Shown here piece by piece: positions 8,283-17,026 of a stretch of DNA of 35,546 nt (the stretch's first letter is position 1; each line of letters starts with the position of its first letter). This stretch comes from Treponema sp. (GTDB taxonomy: Bacteria; Spirochaetota; Spirochaetia; Treponematales; Breznakiellaceae). The notes below the pieces were generated by a model that had not been told where the DNA came from, did not search any database, and saw nothing but the letters and a program-made list of their open reading frames with translations. The DNA lies in assembly GCA_031270205.1 (NCBI GenBank), contig JAISYA010000131.1, forward strand, positions 1 through 35,546, given 5' to 3'. The translations under genes were made by a program, and so were the position numbers.

Positions 8283-9248
8283 TTACTTTTTCTGAACCAG
8301 ATGCAGGGCGAAGCCGAGTATCTCTTCTTTGCAGTACAGCGCCGCCAGATTGCCTTTAGCGTCTTTTTTGGCGCTTGCGTGATCAAGGGCGACGCCGTTC
8401 CGCTCAAGATATGCCGCCGCCCGGTGAATGCTGTTGGTCCCGATAGCGATGTGGCCGTGGGTCCCCGGCGCGGCCTGCTTTACGATTTCGATATTGTTCC
8501 CGGCAAAGACCGAAGAGTTTCCGTCTTTCACGATGAAGCCGAACAGGGTGTTGAAAAGGGCGGCGGCCTTGCTTGCCGCTTCTTCCCCTCCGGCATTGAC
8601 GCCGATATGGGCCACTTCCAGGCCCAAAAGGTTCAGCACCGCTTCCCGCGACAACGCGCTGATTTTCTCGAAGTCGCCCGAATTGATAAGGTCCGCGCCC
8701 GCCATCCAGGAGCCGCCGCAGGCGTGGATTTTTTCGTAGGCGATGTACTTTTCGATGTTTCCCGCGTTGATTCCGCCTGTGGGCATGAACTTGAGGGTAG
8801 GGTAGGGGGCGGCGATGGCCTTGATGTAATCCAGCCCGCCCGCCTGCTCGGCGGGGAAGAACTTCACCACCTCAAGGCCGAACTCCAGGGCCTGTTCAAT
8901 GTCCGAGGGGTTGGAACAGCCGGGCGTAACGGGGATTCCCCTGGACACGCAGTGCGACACCACTTTGGGGTTAAGCCCCGGGCTGACGATAAACTTCGCC
9001 CCGGCCCCGACGGCCCGGTCAACCTGATCGACGCTGAGTACCGTGCCCGCGCCCAGCAGAATCCCCGGTACTTCCTTTGAAATTCGCCGTATCGCCTCTT
9101 CCCCCTGGGCGGTCCTGAACGTTATTTCCGCGCAGGGAATTCCACCGGCAATCAGGGCCCCGGCCAGGGGAACCGCTTTTTCCACATCGTCAATTTTGAT
9201 CACCGGCACAATACCGATTTTCCCCAGTTCTTCCAAAACCGCGTTCAT
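8283..9248 (-). CDS. eda: KDPG/KHG aldolase with a C-terminal VOC-like domain
   Basis: Splits 2-keto-3-deoxy-6-phosphogluconate into pyruvate and glyceraldehyde-3-phosphate. Residues 1-205 form the class I aldolase: E41 and R45 in CAEITFRTAQ, GAGTVLSV, SPGLNPKVV, PGCSNPSD, and the Schiff-base lysine K129 in VVKFFPAE. Residues 212-321 are an extra domain starting VAHIGVNAGGEEAASKAAAL that resembles a glyoxalase/VOC unit; classical Eda stops near 210 residues. I placed the start at the ATG at 9248 because GGAGG lies 5 bases before it and the family begins here. The frame stays open for 22 more codons upstream. First gene of eda-kdgK(-metA). Confidence 0.88.
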   Translation of the reverse strand: MNAVLEELGKIGIVPVIKIDDVEKAVPLAGALIAGGIPCAEITFRTAQGEEAIRRISKEVPGILLGAGTVLSVDQVDRAVGAGAKFIVSPGLNPKVVSHCVSRGIPVTPGCSNPSDIEQALEFGLEVVKFFPAEQAGGLDYIKAIAAPYPTLKFMPTGGINAGNIEKYIAYEKIHACGGSWMAGADLINSGDFEKISALSREAVLNLLGLEVAHIGVNAGGEEAASKAAALFNTLFGFIVKDGNSSVFAGNNIEIVKQAAPGTHGHIAIGTNSIHRAAAYLERNGVALDHASAKKDAKGNLAALYCKEEILGFALHLVQKK

Positions 9249-9285
9249 ACAACCCTCCGTCAATACATCCTGTACAGTGATTTCC

Positions 9286-9314
9286 AAATTAACCCAAATC
9301 CCGTTAAAATTCAA
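9286..9314 (-). promoter_or_regulatory. Possible promoter of eda-kdgK
   Basis: On the minus strand, TTGAAT (9309-9314) and TAATTT (9286-9291) are separated by 17 bases. The -10 box is weak, but position and spacing fit a promoter about 40 bases before the eda start. Confidence 0.35.
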
Positions 9315-9341
9315 GGCGAGACTGGCAGCTTATCGTTCAGC

Positions 9342-9371
9342 TTGACAGAGTATAGAATAAATATCTAAATT
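9342..9371 (+). promoter_or_regulatory. Possible promoter of pth-mazG
   Basis: A perfect TTGACA (9342-9347) is followed after 18 bases by TAAATT (9366-9371), a weak -10. It lies about 60 bases before the pth ATG and is divergent from the eda promoter. Confidence 0.4.
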
Positions 9372-9430
9372 AAGCATTACGGCCCGAACTGCGGGTTTTA
9401 GGCTGCTTAAAACACGATTCAAGAGGTATC

Positions 9431-10105
9431 ATGATCAGGCTGATCAGTTTTCTTGGAAATCCGGGACCGGAATATGCCCGTAACCGGCACAATGCAGGAC
9501 GGCTGCTCGCGGAGGCGTCCCCCTTTTTTTCGCGCCTTGACTGGCGGAAGAAATACAAAGGCCGTTATACCGCCGTGGCCGGGGAGCGGGTCCTTGCCGC
9601 CCTTCCGCATGAGTGGCCGGTGAAACCGGCCTCGCCGGCGCCGCCGGTCCTGCCGGACAAGTTCCATTTCCTCATGCCCGAAATGTATATGAACCTGTCG
9701 GGAGAATCGATTTTTGCCGCCGCCGCCTTCCTTAAAATAAAACCGGAAGAGATTCTGCTGGTCCATGACGAGCTTGAGATACCCCTGGGCGCCGTCTCGC
9801 TGAAATTTTCGGGCGGCCTTGGCGGGCATAACGGCCTTCGTTCAATGAAAGCCCGCTTTGGCAGCGCCGATTTCTGGCGGCTGCGGATCGGAATCGGGCG
9901 GCCGGACGGACGGCGGCCCGGGGAAGGCGGGTCTGCGGGAAGCGGCAGGGGGATTGCCGATTGGCTGCTCTCCGATTTTAGCGCCCCGGAAATGGAGGAG
10001 CTTGCCCCGGTACTGGAAGCCGGCGCGGATCTTTTGCTGCGCGTTATGGCAGGCGATCCGGAAACGTTCCTGCCCGAATGGAAAAAGAAAAAAATTGCGA
10101 ATTAA
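9431..10105 (+). CDS. pth: Peptidyl-tRNA hydrolase
   Basis: Recycles peptidyl-tRNA released from stalled ribosomes. The 224-residue protein begins LISFLGNPGPEYARNRHNAG with the catalytic H20. It carries the family blocks MPEMYMNLSG (catalytic Asn), LLVHDELEIPLG (Asp) and GGLGGHNGLRS (Asn). It is somewhat longer than the usual 190 or so residues because of inserts rich in Pro, Gly and Ala near residues 65-75 and 160-175. AGAGGT precedes the ATG. The mazG gene follows after 10 bases. Confidence 0.95.
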   Translation: MIRLISFLGNPGPEYARNRHNAGRLLAEASPFFSRLDWRKKYKGRYTAVAGERVLAALPHEWPVKPASPAPPVLPDKFHFLMPEMYMNLSGESIFAAAAFLKIKPEEILLVHDELEIPLGAVSLKFSGGLGGHNGLRSMKARFGSADFWRLRIGIGRPDGRRPGEGGSAGSGRGIADWLLSDFSAPEMEELAPVLEAGADLLLRVMAGDPETFLPEWKKKKIAN

Positions 10106-10115
10106 AGAGGACGCA

Positions 10116-10943
10116 GTGAGTGTAAGTGAAACTTTTCAGTCGTTATACGATGTAGTGGTCCGCCTGCGGAGTCCCGGCGGCTGCCCCTGGGACCGGGAAC
10201 AAAACCCCTCGACGCTGCGGGGTGACTTAATTGAGGAAACCTACGAATGTGTGGAGGCCATTGACGAAAAAGATCCCGCCCACATCGCCGAAGAGTTAGG
10301 CGACATTTTTTTGCTGGTAACCATGCTTTCGTACATGCACGAGGAAGCGGGCCTTTTCACCGTGGCCGACGTGCTGACGGGCATTGTGGAAAAACTGATC
10401 CGCCGCCATCCCCATGTATTCGGCGAGTTACAGCCCGGGGCGGATTCGGAAGGCTTAACTTCCGCCCAGGTTCTGGACAACTGGGCCAAAATCAAGGTGG
10501 AGCAGGAAGGCCGCCGTCCGAAAAACTCGATACTTGACGAGGTCAGCTCCGGCCTGCCGCCGCTGGACCGGGCATGGAAACTTCAGAAAAAAGCCGCCAG
10601 GGCCGGTTTTGACTGGCCCGGCATTGAGGGGGTAATCGGGAAAATCAGGGAAGAACTTGACGAAGCGCGTGAGGCCGCCGGTGATGCCGGGCATAACGGA
10701 ATGGCGTCTAACGAAAAGGTCGAGGAAGAACTGGGGGACCTGCTTTTTTCGGTGGTCAACCTCTGCCGTTATCTCAAAGTAGAACCGTCGGTGGCCCTGC
10801 GCCGCACGAACAGCAAATTCGCCGGGCGCTTCAAGTATGTGGAACAGCAGATGAAAGCCGCTGGACAGGAAATGAAAAAAGAAAACCTCGATACCATGGA
10901 CCGGTACTGGAATGAGGCAAAGGACAGGCATGACCATAGATGA
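10116..10943 (+). CDS. mazG: Nucleoside triphosphate pyrophosphohydrolase MazG
   Basis: Hydrolyses (d)NTPs to monophosphates, a house-cleaning role that also affects ppGpp signalling in some bacteria. The 275-residue protein has two MazG domains. The first carries LIEETYECVEAID and HIAEELGDIFLL, which supply the EExxE and ExxD metal ligands; the second carries KVEEELGDLLFSVVNL. CPWDREQNPSTLRGDLIEE near the N-terminus is typical of full-length MazG. I chose GTG at 10116 because GAGG lies 5 bases upstream and this matches the family's start. The frame is open further upstream, inside pth. Confidence 0.92.
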   Translation: MSVSETFQSLYDVVVRLRSPGGCPWDREQNPSTLRGDLIEETYECVEAIDEKDPAHIAEELGDIFLLVTMLSYMHEEAGLFTVADVLTGIVEKLIRRHPHVFGELQPGADSEGLTSAQVLDNWAKIKVEQEGRRPKNSILDEVSSGLPPLDRAWKLQKKAARAGFDWPGIEGVIGKIREELDEAREAAGDAGHNGMASNEKVEEELGDLLFSVVNLCRYLKVEPSVALRRTNSKFAGRFKYVEQQMKAAGQEMKKENLDTMDRYWNEAKDRHDHR

Positions 10944-11056
10944 AACCGCCGAAGCGCTGAACCCCCAAAGCAGCGCATAAAAGACTGGCAAGGGCCGGTA
11001 TAAAGCCGGTTTCAAATTTTCTGAAATATATGGTACATTATGGCAGGGAGATGAAA

Positions 11057-11716
11057 ATGACCGAGGATAAAAAAAAGCAAATTATAAGCCGGGTGGATCA
11101 TACCCTGCTCAAGGCAATGGCAACATGGGAGCAGATTGACACCCTTTGCAGGGAGGCCGTTCAGTATAAGACCGCTTCCGTGTGCATCCCTCCTTCTTAT
11201 GTGAAACGGGCGGCGGAAGCCTACGGCGGGGGGCTGGTGATCTGTACGGTTATCGGATTTCCCCTGGGCTACAGCAGCATTGAAACAAAGGTCTTTGAGG
11301 CTGAGGACGCCATAGGGAAGGGCGCGGCGGAAATTGATATGGTTATCAATATCGGAGATGTAAAAAACCGCGCGTGGGATTTGGTGGAACAGGAATTGGC
11401 CGCCCTGCGCGGGGCGGTCCGGGGCAAAATATTGAAAGTCATCGTTGAGACCTGCTATCTGGAACAGGCGGAAAAAATCGAACTTTGCCGGCTGGTCAGC
11501 GAAAGCGGCGCCGATTTTATCAAGACTTCCACCGGCTTCGGAACCGGAGGGGCCACTCTGGAAGATATTGCCCTGCTGCGGGCACACATAGGCAAGAATG
11601 TCCGTATCAAGGCTGCGGGAGGGATGCGTTCCGCCGGGGATCACGAGGCGTTTTTCGATGCCGGCGCGGACAGGCTCGGCTCCAGCTCCGCTATCGAAGC
11701 CCTGTACGGGACCTGA
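11057..11716 (+). CDS. deoC: Deoxyribose-phosphate aldolase
   Basis: Cleaves 2-deoxyribose-5-phosphate to acetaldehyde and glyceraldehyde-3-phosphate in deoxynucleoside breakdown. The 219-residue protein has D94 in AAEIDMVINIG, the Schiff-base lysine K156 in DFIKTSTGFG, and K185 in RIKAAGGMR. It begins SRVDHTLLKA as in the family. The ATG at 11057 was chosen because AGGGAG lies 7 bases before it; ATGs at 11030 and 11051 are in frame but badly spaced. It lies 113 bases after mazG and is convergent with the hydantoinase gene, with only 7 bases between stop codons. Confidence 0.93.
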   Translation: MTEDKKKQIISRVDHTLLKAMATWEQIDTLCREAVQYKTASVCIPPSYVKRAAEAYGGGLVICTVIGFPLGYSSIETKVFEAEDAIGKGAAEIDMVINIGDVKNRAWDLVEQELAALRGAVRGKILKVIVETCYLEQAEKIELCRLVSESGADFIKTSTGFGTGGATLEDIALLRAHIGKNVRIKAAGGMRSAGDHEAFFDAGADRLGSSSAIEALYGT

Positions 11717-11723
11717 GGCCGGT

Positions 11724-13124
11724 TCATTTCGCGTAACCGGAAACTGCTGTCTTTCCCCGCCTTAAAAACTTTCCCCGCCCTGCCTTTCCGCGGAACACGC
11801 CGTTACGCGCTATCACCTCTCCGCGTGAAATCGTGCAGACCGGCCAGCCCTGAACCTCAAATCCCTCGTAGGCGGTATAATCCACATTTTCATGGAGCAT
11901 TTTTTTACTTAACGTCACCCTTTTATCAGGATCGATGATCACTATATCCGCGTCGGATCCCGGCGCGATCAGGCCCTTTTGGGGATAAAAACCGAAAAGC
12001 CGCGCGGGGTTGGCGCAGCAGAGATCGGTAAAACGCCGCAGGCTTATCCTTTTTTTTGCCACGCCTTCGCTGTACATGAGGGGAATGCGCTCTTCAATGC
12101 CCGGCGCGCCGCTGGGGCATTTGGTAAAATCATCCCTGCCCATCATCTTCTGGGTTTCAAAAAAGAACGGACAGTGATCGGTGGCGACCGTGTCGATGTC
12201 CGACTCAAGTCCCCTCCAAAGCGATTCCTGATCCGCGCTCGTCCGCAGCGGCGGACACATAATGTATTTGAGTCCCTCATTGCCCGGGGCATTGTAGCGG
12301 TTCTCGTCGAGTAACAGGTACTGGGGACAGGTTTCGGCCCAAATGTTTTGCTGCCCTTCGCGGCGGGCGGCATTGATAAATTCCAGCCCCTGCCTGTTAC
12401 TCAAATGGACAATATACAGGGGAGCGTTACCCGCCATTCGGGCAAAAAGTATCATTCGATTTATCGCCTCCGCCTCACATTCGGCGGGACGGGAAAGCGG
12501 ATGAAACCGCGGCTCCGTTTTTCCACTGGTCCTGAATTCTTCCCGCAGCAGATTGATCACCCCGTCATTTTCAGGATGAACGGTAATCAGCACTCCCAGT
12601 TCCTTTGCCCGCCGCAGAATCCGAAACACATCCGCATCGGAAAGTTTGAAGCCGTAGGTAAGGTATACCTTATAGCTGGTGATCCCCTCACCGGCCAGCA
12701 TCTCCATCATTGCAAGCACATTCTCATCGACATGTTGAATAACCCCGTGGAAACCGTAATCGATAACCGCCTTGCCTCCGGCAAAGCCGTGGTACTGCCT
12801 GATCTGATGATCGAGACCGCAGCCCGCCGGCCCGAAAGCGGGATGATCCACGATAGTGGTAGTTCCCCCGCAGGCGGCGGCTATCGTGCCGGTATAAAAA
12901 TCATCACTGGCAACGGCAATCCCCACATCGAGATTCAGGTGGGTATGCACATCAACGCCGCCGGGAATAACAATTTTGCCGGCGGCGTCAATAATTTCGG
13001 CGTCCGCTCCAGGACAGAGATTATTCCCGATGCGTGTTATTTTTTCACCTTCACAGAGCACATCGCAGACGCTTTCGGCGTTTTCAGCAACTGTCAGACC
13101 GTTTTTTATCAAGAGACTTTTCAT
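11724..13124 (-). CDS. Dihydropyrimidinase/hydantoinase-type cyclic amidohydrolase
   Basis: A binuclear metal amidohydrolase of 466 residues that opens cyclic amides such as dihydropyrimidines or hydantoins. Metal ligands are visible: H60 and H62 in DVHTHLNLD, the lysine to be carbamylated K152 in SYKVYLTY, H183 in ITVHPEN, H240 in YIVHLSN, and D316 in DTVATDHCPFF. Allantoinase or a phenylhydantoinase are alternatives; the overall sequence is closest to the hydantoinase/dihydropyrimidinase group. It is the last gene of the long operon, 159 bases after rbsC. A TATAAT-like box (13132-13137) right before its start could give it its own transcript. The Shine-Dalgarno is weak. Confidence 0.85.
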   Translation of the reverse strand: MKSLLIKNGLTVAENAESVCDVLCEGEKITRIGNNLCPGADAEIIDAAGKIVIPGGVDVHTHLNLDVGIAVASDDFYTGTIAAACGGTTTIVDHPAFGPAGCGLDHQIRQYHGFAGGKAVIDYGFHGVIQHVDENVLAMMEMLAGEGITSYKVYLTYGFKLSDADVFRILRRAKELGVLITVHPENDGVINLLREEFRTSGKTEPRFHPLSRPAECEAEAINRMILFARMAGNAPLYIVHLSNRQGLEFINAARREGQQNIWAETCPQYLLLDENRYNAPGNEGLKYIMCPPLRTSADQESLWRGLESDIDTVATDHCPFFFETQKMMGRDDFTKCPSGAPGIEERIPLMYSEGVAKKRISLRRFTDLCCANPARLFGFYPQKGLIAPGSDADIVIIDPDKRVTLSKKMLHENVDYTAYEGFEVQGWPVCTISRGEVIARNGVFRGKAGRGKFLRRGKTAVSGYAK

Positions 13125-13138
13125 ATCTTTATTATACC

Positions 13139-13176
13139 TGAGGCTACTCCAAAATTGAAGTTTTGGAGCAGCCTCA
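13139..13176. repeat. Long hairpin between rbsC and the hydantoinase gene
   Basis: TGAGGCT (13139-13145) and CTCCAAAA (13147-13154) pair with TTTTGGAG (13161-13168) and AGCCTCA (13170-13176), with one unpaired base per side and a 6-base loop. Its core TCCAAAACTTCA-TTTTGGA (minus strand) recurs at 29155-29178. There is no T-run on the minus strand, so it is more likely a repeat-derived processing or stability element than a clean terminator. The rest of 13177-13283 shows nothing recognisable. Confidence 0.6.
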
Positions 13177-13283
13177 CCTTATAATTTTTCCTGCCCGGTC
13201 CCTTTAACGGAGATAAAAACAAGCGCGCCTGACTTCCCCAATAGCGGCGAATCCGCCCGCCAAAGCGGTCAGGTGGAAAGCCC

Positions 13284-14276
13284 CTAAGCCCGGCCGGTAC
13301 GTTTGCGGTCGATGAGTACCGCTATGATGATGATCGCGCCTTTAACAACCTGTTTATAGAAGGCGTTGACTTCCAGCAGGTCCATGCCGTTGTTAATAAC
13401 GCCCAGCAGCAACGCGCCGATAACCATGTCGCTGATGTTTCCGATGCCGCCGGAGAAGCTGACCCCGCCGATGATGCAGCCGGCGATGGCGTCAAGCTCG
13501 TAGCCCGATGCGAAGGTCGGCGCGGCGGATTTTATCCGTCCGGCAAAAATGGTACCGGCAACGCCGAGCAGTACGCCTTCAATCAGATACGCCTTTATCT
13601 TGACCAAATCCACGTTGATCCCCGCCGCCCGGGCCGCCTCTTCGTTGCTGCCCACCGCGTAGATGTGACGCCCCAGGGGCCGCTTATTGAGGATGTACCA
13701 GGCGATAATGATCACTATGGCGTAGATAATGACCGGCCAGGGCACTGGCCCCAGAGAGGCCGTACCAAAAAAGTTGAAGCTGTCGGGAAAGTTGGCGACC
13801 GGCATACCGTGGGCAAAGATCAGGGCAAGGCCGCGGCCTATAGACATGGTACCCATGGTCACGATAAACGCGGGAATCCGCGCCTTGGCGATGATGCTGC
13901 CCGCGAAAAGGGCGACGAGCGATGCGGTAACAATACCGACCAGAAAGCCGACGCCGGCGGGGAGATTCAAACCGTAAGCCCCGGAAGAAACCGAGAGGCC
14001 CGCCAGGATACCCACCAGGGCGAGGGTGGAACCAAGTCCCAAATCAATACAGTTCATAATGATAAGGAATCCGATTCCGATGGTGGCGATGCCGATACAG
14101 GAAACCTGCCTGAGTACGGTGATAAGGTTTGACACCCTGAGAAAATTCGGACGGGCAATGGAAAGAAGAAGCACAATAAAAAAGAACCCGATAAGTATCC
14201 CGTGATCCCGAATGAACTGCCTATAGTCAAAAGTTTTAATTCTTTGCGACATTGTCCCTGTAACGTTATCCGCCAT
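13284..14276 (-). CDS. rbsC: Ribose-type ABC transporter permease
   Basis: The membrane subunit of a carbohydrate importer of the CUT2 (ribose) class, 330 residues and about ten membrane segments. Typical blocks are RPNFLRVSNLITVLRQVS, GTMSIGRGLALI, AVGSNEEAARAAGINV and GGVSFSGGIGNI. Its ATG overlaps the rbsA stop by one base (TAATG), and GGAGG sits inside the rbsA end at a good distance, so the two are coupled. The gene symbol reflects family, not proven substrate; this class also carries xylose, galactose, erythritol, AI-2 and other polyols. Confidence 0.9.
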   Translation of the reverse strand: MADNVTGTMSQRIKTFDYRQFIRDHGILIGFFFIVLLLSIARPNFLRVSNLITVLRQVSCIGIATIGIGFLIIMNCIDLGLGSTLALVGILAGLSVSSGAYGLNLPAGVGFLVGIVTASLVALFAGSIIAKARIPAFIVTMGTMSIGRGLALIFAHGMPVANFPDSFNFFGTASLGPVPWPVIIYAIVIIIAWYILNKRPLGRHIYAVGSNEEAARAAGINVDLVKIKAYLIEGVLLGVAGTIFAGRIKSAAPTFASGYELDAIAGCIIGGVSFSGGIGNISDMVIGALLLGVINNGMDLLEVNAFYKQVVKGAIIIIAVLIDRKRTGRA

Positions 14277-15784
14277 TATTGCGCCTCCATTGCGGCCGTC
14301 TTAACCGCCAGTTCCATAATTTTATCCGCAGTCGCTTCACTGCGATCCAGTATGCCGGTCTGTACTCCTTCATGCAGCACCAAAATCCGGTCACTCATGC
14401 CAAGAATCTCAGGCAGCTCGGAAGAAACCATGATAACCGCCTTTCCGGTTCCGGCCAGGACCGACATGAGGCGGTGTATTTCCGATTTTGTCTTGACATC
14501 AATACCCCTCGTCGGTTCGTCCAGAATGATAATTTCCGGATCGGCGTTAAGCACTCTTGAAACCGCCACCTTCTGCTGGTTACCGCCGGAAAGGTTTTTG
14601 CAGGTCTGGGAAAGGCCGGAATATTTTATTTCCAGTTTTTTGGCGTACTCCTCAAAATAGCGCCGCTCCAGGCTTGTTTTGATGCCGATGCCGGACATAC
14701 ATTTTTTTAGGGCTGACATGAGCACATTGTCTTTGATAGACAGCTTGAGAAACACCCCGTTTTTTTTACGGTCCTCCGGCACCATCGCGATACCCCGCTT
14801 TATGGCGTCGCCGGGTATGCGGTTTACGATTTTCCGCCCGTGGAGGTAAATGTCCCCCCTGCTCGGCCTGCGCGCACCTATAATGGTTTCCACCAGCTCG
14901 GTACGGCCCGCGCCCATCAGCCCCGCTATGCCGAGTATCTCCCCCCGGCGGAGATCAAAATTGACATTCTCGAATTTCCCGTCTACGGTGAGGCCCTTAA
15001 CCTGAAGCATCACGTCGCCGATTTTACATTCCTGCTTGGGGAAAAGCTCGTTGACTTCCCGGTCCACCATCATGCGGATAAGGTCTTTTTCCGAAACATC
15101 CGCGACCCTGCCGCTATGGATCAATTTTCCGTCACGCAAAACCGTAACCGATTCGCAGACGCTGTAAATTTCTTCCATCTTGTGCGAGATATATACAATG
15201 CACTTGTCCTGATCCCGCAGGATACGCACCATTTGCAGCAAATTTTCAATTTCATTTTTACTCAGAGCCGAAGTGGGCTCGTCCATAATTATGATTTTGG
15301 CGTTAAGCGATATTGCCTTGATAATTTCCACGAGTTGATGTTTGGCGACCGTAAGGTCCCGGATTTTTGTCTTTGGATCCAGATCCACGCCGAGTTCTTT
15401 CAAGAGCGCAAGCGAGTCGGCGTACATTTTTTTGAAATCCACCGCGCCGGTTTTTGTCCTGGGTTCCCTGCCGAGGTATATGTTTTCCATTACCGAAAGG
15501 ACTTTCACCTGGTTAAATTCCTGAAAGATCATACTGACGCCCGCTTCCTGGGCTTCCTTTACGGTCTTTAAATTCACTCTTTGACCCTGAAGGAGTATCT
15601 CCCCTTCATCGCTCTGGTATAAACCGATTAAAATCTTCATCAATGTGGATTTTCCGGCGCCGTTTTCACCTACCAAAGCGTGCACTTCTTTCCGGCGCAG
15701 GGTAAGGCTCACATCATCCAGAGCCTGGACCCCGCCGAACCGCTTGCGAATATTTTTCATTTCAAGGATCACATCATCTTCCAC
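14276..15784 (-). CDS. rbsA: Ribose-type ABC transporter ATPase with two nucleotide-binding domains
   Basis: The energising subunit of the CUT2 importer, 502 residues. The first domain has Walker A GENGAGKST (39-47) and IIIMDEPTSALS. The second has the degenerate Walker A typical of the family (GLMGAGRTELVE), the signature LSGGNQQKVAVSR and IIILDEPTRGIDV. Translation appears to start at GTG, with AGGAGG about 6 bases upstream. It lies 126 bases after rbsB, a gap holding a strong hairpin. Confidence 0.92.
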   Translation of the reverse strand: MEDDVILEMKNIRKRFGGVQALDDVSLTLRRKEVHALVGENGAGKSTLMKILIGLYQSDEGEILLQGQRVNLKTVKEAQEAGVSMIFQEFNQVKVLSVMENIYLGREPRTKTGAVDFKKMYADSLALLKELGVDLDPKTKIRDLTVAKHQLVEIIKAISLNAKIIIMDEPTSALSKNEIENLLQMVRILRDQDKCIVYISHKMEEIYSVCESVTVLRDGKLIHSGRVADVSEKDLIRMMVDREVNELFPKQECKIGDVMLQVKGLTVDGKFENVNFDLRRGEILGIAGLMGAGRTELVETIIGARRPSRGDIYLHGRKIVNRIPGDAIKRGIAMVPEDRKKNGVFLKLSIKDNVLMSALKKCMSGIGIKTSLERRYFEEYAKKLEIKYSGLSQTCKNLSGGNQQKVAVSRVLNADPEIIILDEPTRGIDVKTKSEIHRLMSVLAGTGKAVIMVSSELPEILGMSDRILVLHEGVQTGILDRSEATADKIMELAVKTAAMEAQ

Positions 15785-15862
15785 AGACGCCTCCTGACTC
15801 TATTTTTCACATTCAAACAAACACGCTGCCGTAAGCGGCGGCGAGACACAAAGCCCGCCGCC

Positions 15863-15894
15863 AATCTCCTGAAACCCGGAGGTTTCAGGAGATT
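15863..15894. repeat. 14-bp perfect hairpin between rbsB and rbsA
   Basis: AATCTCCTGAAACC (15863-15876) pairs perfectly with GGTTTCAGGAGATT (15881-15894) around a 4-base loop. On the minus strand no T-run follows. This fits an mRNA-protecting or partial-termination hairpin that would raise the amount of binding protein relative to ATPase and permease, a known arrangement in binding-protein operons. Confidence 0.7.
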
Positions 15895-15910
15895 CCTTAA
15901 GTACAAACTG

Positions 15911-16918
15911 TTAGAAAAATTTCGCGGAGAGCGCGTTACGGGCGTTGGCCTTGGCAATGTACTCATCCACATTCTCTTTGGTGACTGTCTGGAAGGGGAC
16001 GAGCACATCCTTAACCGGTTTGCCGTTGGCGGCGTCAATGGCTACCTTGAGGGCGGTTTCACCCTGGACGATTCCGTCCTGCCAGATGGTATTGTCCACC
16101 ACGCCCGCCTTGATTTTTTCAAGTACCGGCATGTCGGCGTCGATTCCACTGAGCAGGATCTTGCCCTGCAGTCCCGCGTTTTCCACCGCGGTGATTGCGC
16201 CTACCAGGATACAGTCCGCGTGGGCGGCGATCATGTCGATGCCGGGATCATCTCCCTTGCGGTAGGTCTGAATCCAGTTTTCCACGAGCTGGAGGGCCTT
16301 GTCGCCGGACCAGTCGGCGGTATTCTGCACAACCAGCGTGGCGTTTGGATTCTTCGCCAGCTCTTCCTTATAGGCCTGCTCGCGGAGTATCTGGGCGGAA
16401 TGGCCGAGCACCGCGTTGATGTAGGCGACGCGGGGTTTCGCCGGGCCGGCCTTGAAAAGCCGTTCAAACTGGAGCCTGCCGGATTCCACATCGTCGGAGC
16501 CTACAAAAGCGGTTTCGTTCGGGCTGCTTGTCCTCTGGCTCAAGGTGATCACCGGAATACCCGCCTTGTACGCGGCTTCCACCGCGGCGGCGCTCTGGAC
16601 CTGGTCCACCGTGTTCAAAATGATCGCCTTGGCGCCTTCGGAAATGGCGGTCTCCACCTGGCGCAGTTGGTTGGAAGCGTCATCGTCGGCGAACACAACC
16701 CTGAGTTTTATATTGGCGGGTTTCTGTGTTTCCATGTACTGATTCATTGCCGCCACCTGGTAACGGACAAAACCGCTCTGATTTCCCTGCATACAGGCAT
16801 AAATCAGAATGTCGCCAGATCCCCCCGCCTTCTGTCCGCCGGCCTGCACGCTCATGGCAGCCAGGCAGAACACCACGAGCGTTACCACGATCTTGTGGAA
16901 TGTTAGGTTCTTCTTCAT
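15911..16918 (-). CDS. rbsB: Periplasmic sugar-binding protein, ribose type
   Basis: The solute-binding protein of the CUT2 importer, 335 residues. The signal peptide ends near SVQA followed by GGQKAGGSGD. The Peripla_BP_4 fold is shown by ILIYACMQGNQSGFVRYQV, ISEGAKAIILNTVDQVQ, GIPVITLSQRTSS and AAHADCILVGAI. The ligand is not certain; the name reflects the family. GGAGG lies 7 bases before the ATG. It heads the transport part of the operon, 108 bases after the upstream dehydrogenase. Confidence 0.9.
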   Translation of the reverse strand: MKKNLTFHKIVVTLVVFCLAAMSVQAGGQKAGGSGDILIYACMQGNQSGFVRYQVAAMNQYMETQKPANIKLRVVFADDDASNQLRQVETAISEGAKAIILNTVDQVQSAAAVEAAYKAGIPVITLSQRTSSPNETAFVGSDDVESGRLQFERLFKAGPAKPRVAYINAVLGHSAQILREQAYKEELAKNPNATLVVQNTADWSGDKALQLVENWIQTYRKGDDPGIDMIAAHADCILVGAITAVENAGLQGKILLSGIDADMPVLEKIKAGVVDNTIWQDGIVQGETALKVAIDAANGKPVKDVLVPFQTVTKENVDEYIAKANARNALSAKFF

Positions 16919-16942
16919 AGCATTTCCTCCAAAAGAAAATTT

Positions 16943-16965
16943 GCCGTTCTTTGCGGCTGAACGGC
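16943..16965 (-). terminator. Hairpin between the SDR gene and rbsB (possible attenuator)
   Basis: GCCGTTC (16943-16949) pairs with GAACGGC (16959-16965) around 9 bases. Read on the minus strand it is followed by AAATTTTCTTTT, a loose T-rich run, then the rbsB ribosome site. It may terminate part of the upstream transcript. A second small stem, CTTGCC/GGCAAG, lies at 16979-16996. Confidence 0.35.
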
Positions 16966-17026
16966 TTTTATATTTTCACTTGCCTGTACCGGCAAGCGCC
17001 GCGCAAATTACTCCGCGTTATGCGGA

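Noticed and set aside
9858..10115. Upstream extension of mazG inside pth
   Set aside because: The frame is open by chance over pth. The translated part is unlike MazG, and GTG 10116 has a well-spaced ribosome site.
11717..11745. CCGGTT/AACCGG as a bidirectional terminator between deoC and the hydantoinase gene
   Set aside because: The stem is only 6 bp with a 10-base loop, no T-run follows on either strand, and it lies mostly in the hydantoinase coding end.
15680..16906. Long plus-strand open frame opposite rbsB and rbsA
   Set aside because: It is antisense to genes with clear motifs, has no recognisable domain and no ribosome site. High GC at third positions explains such open antisense frames.
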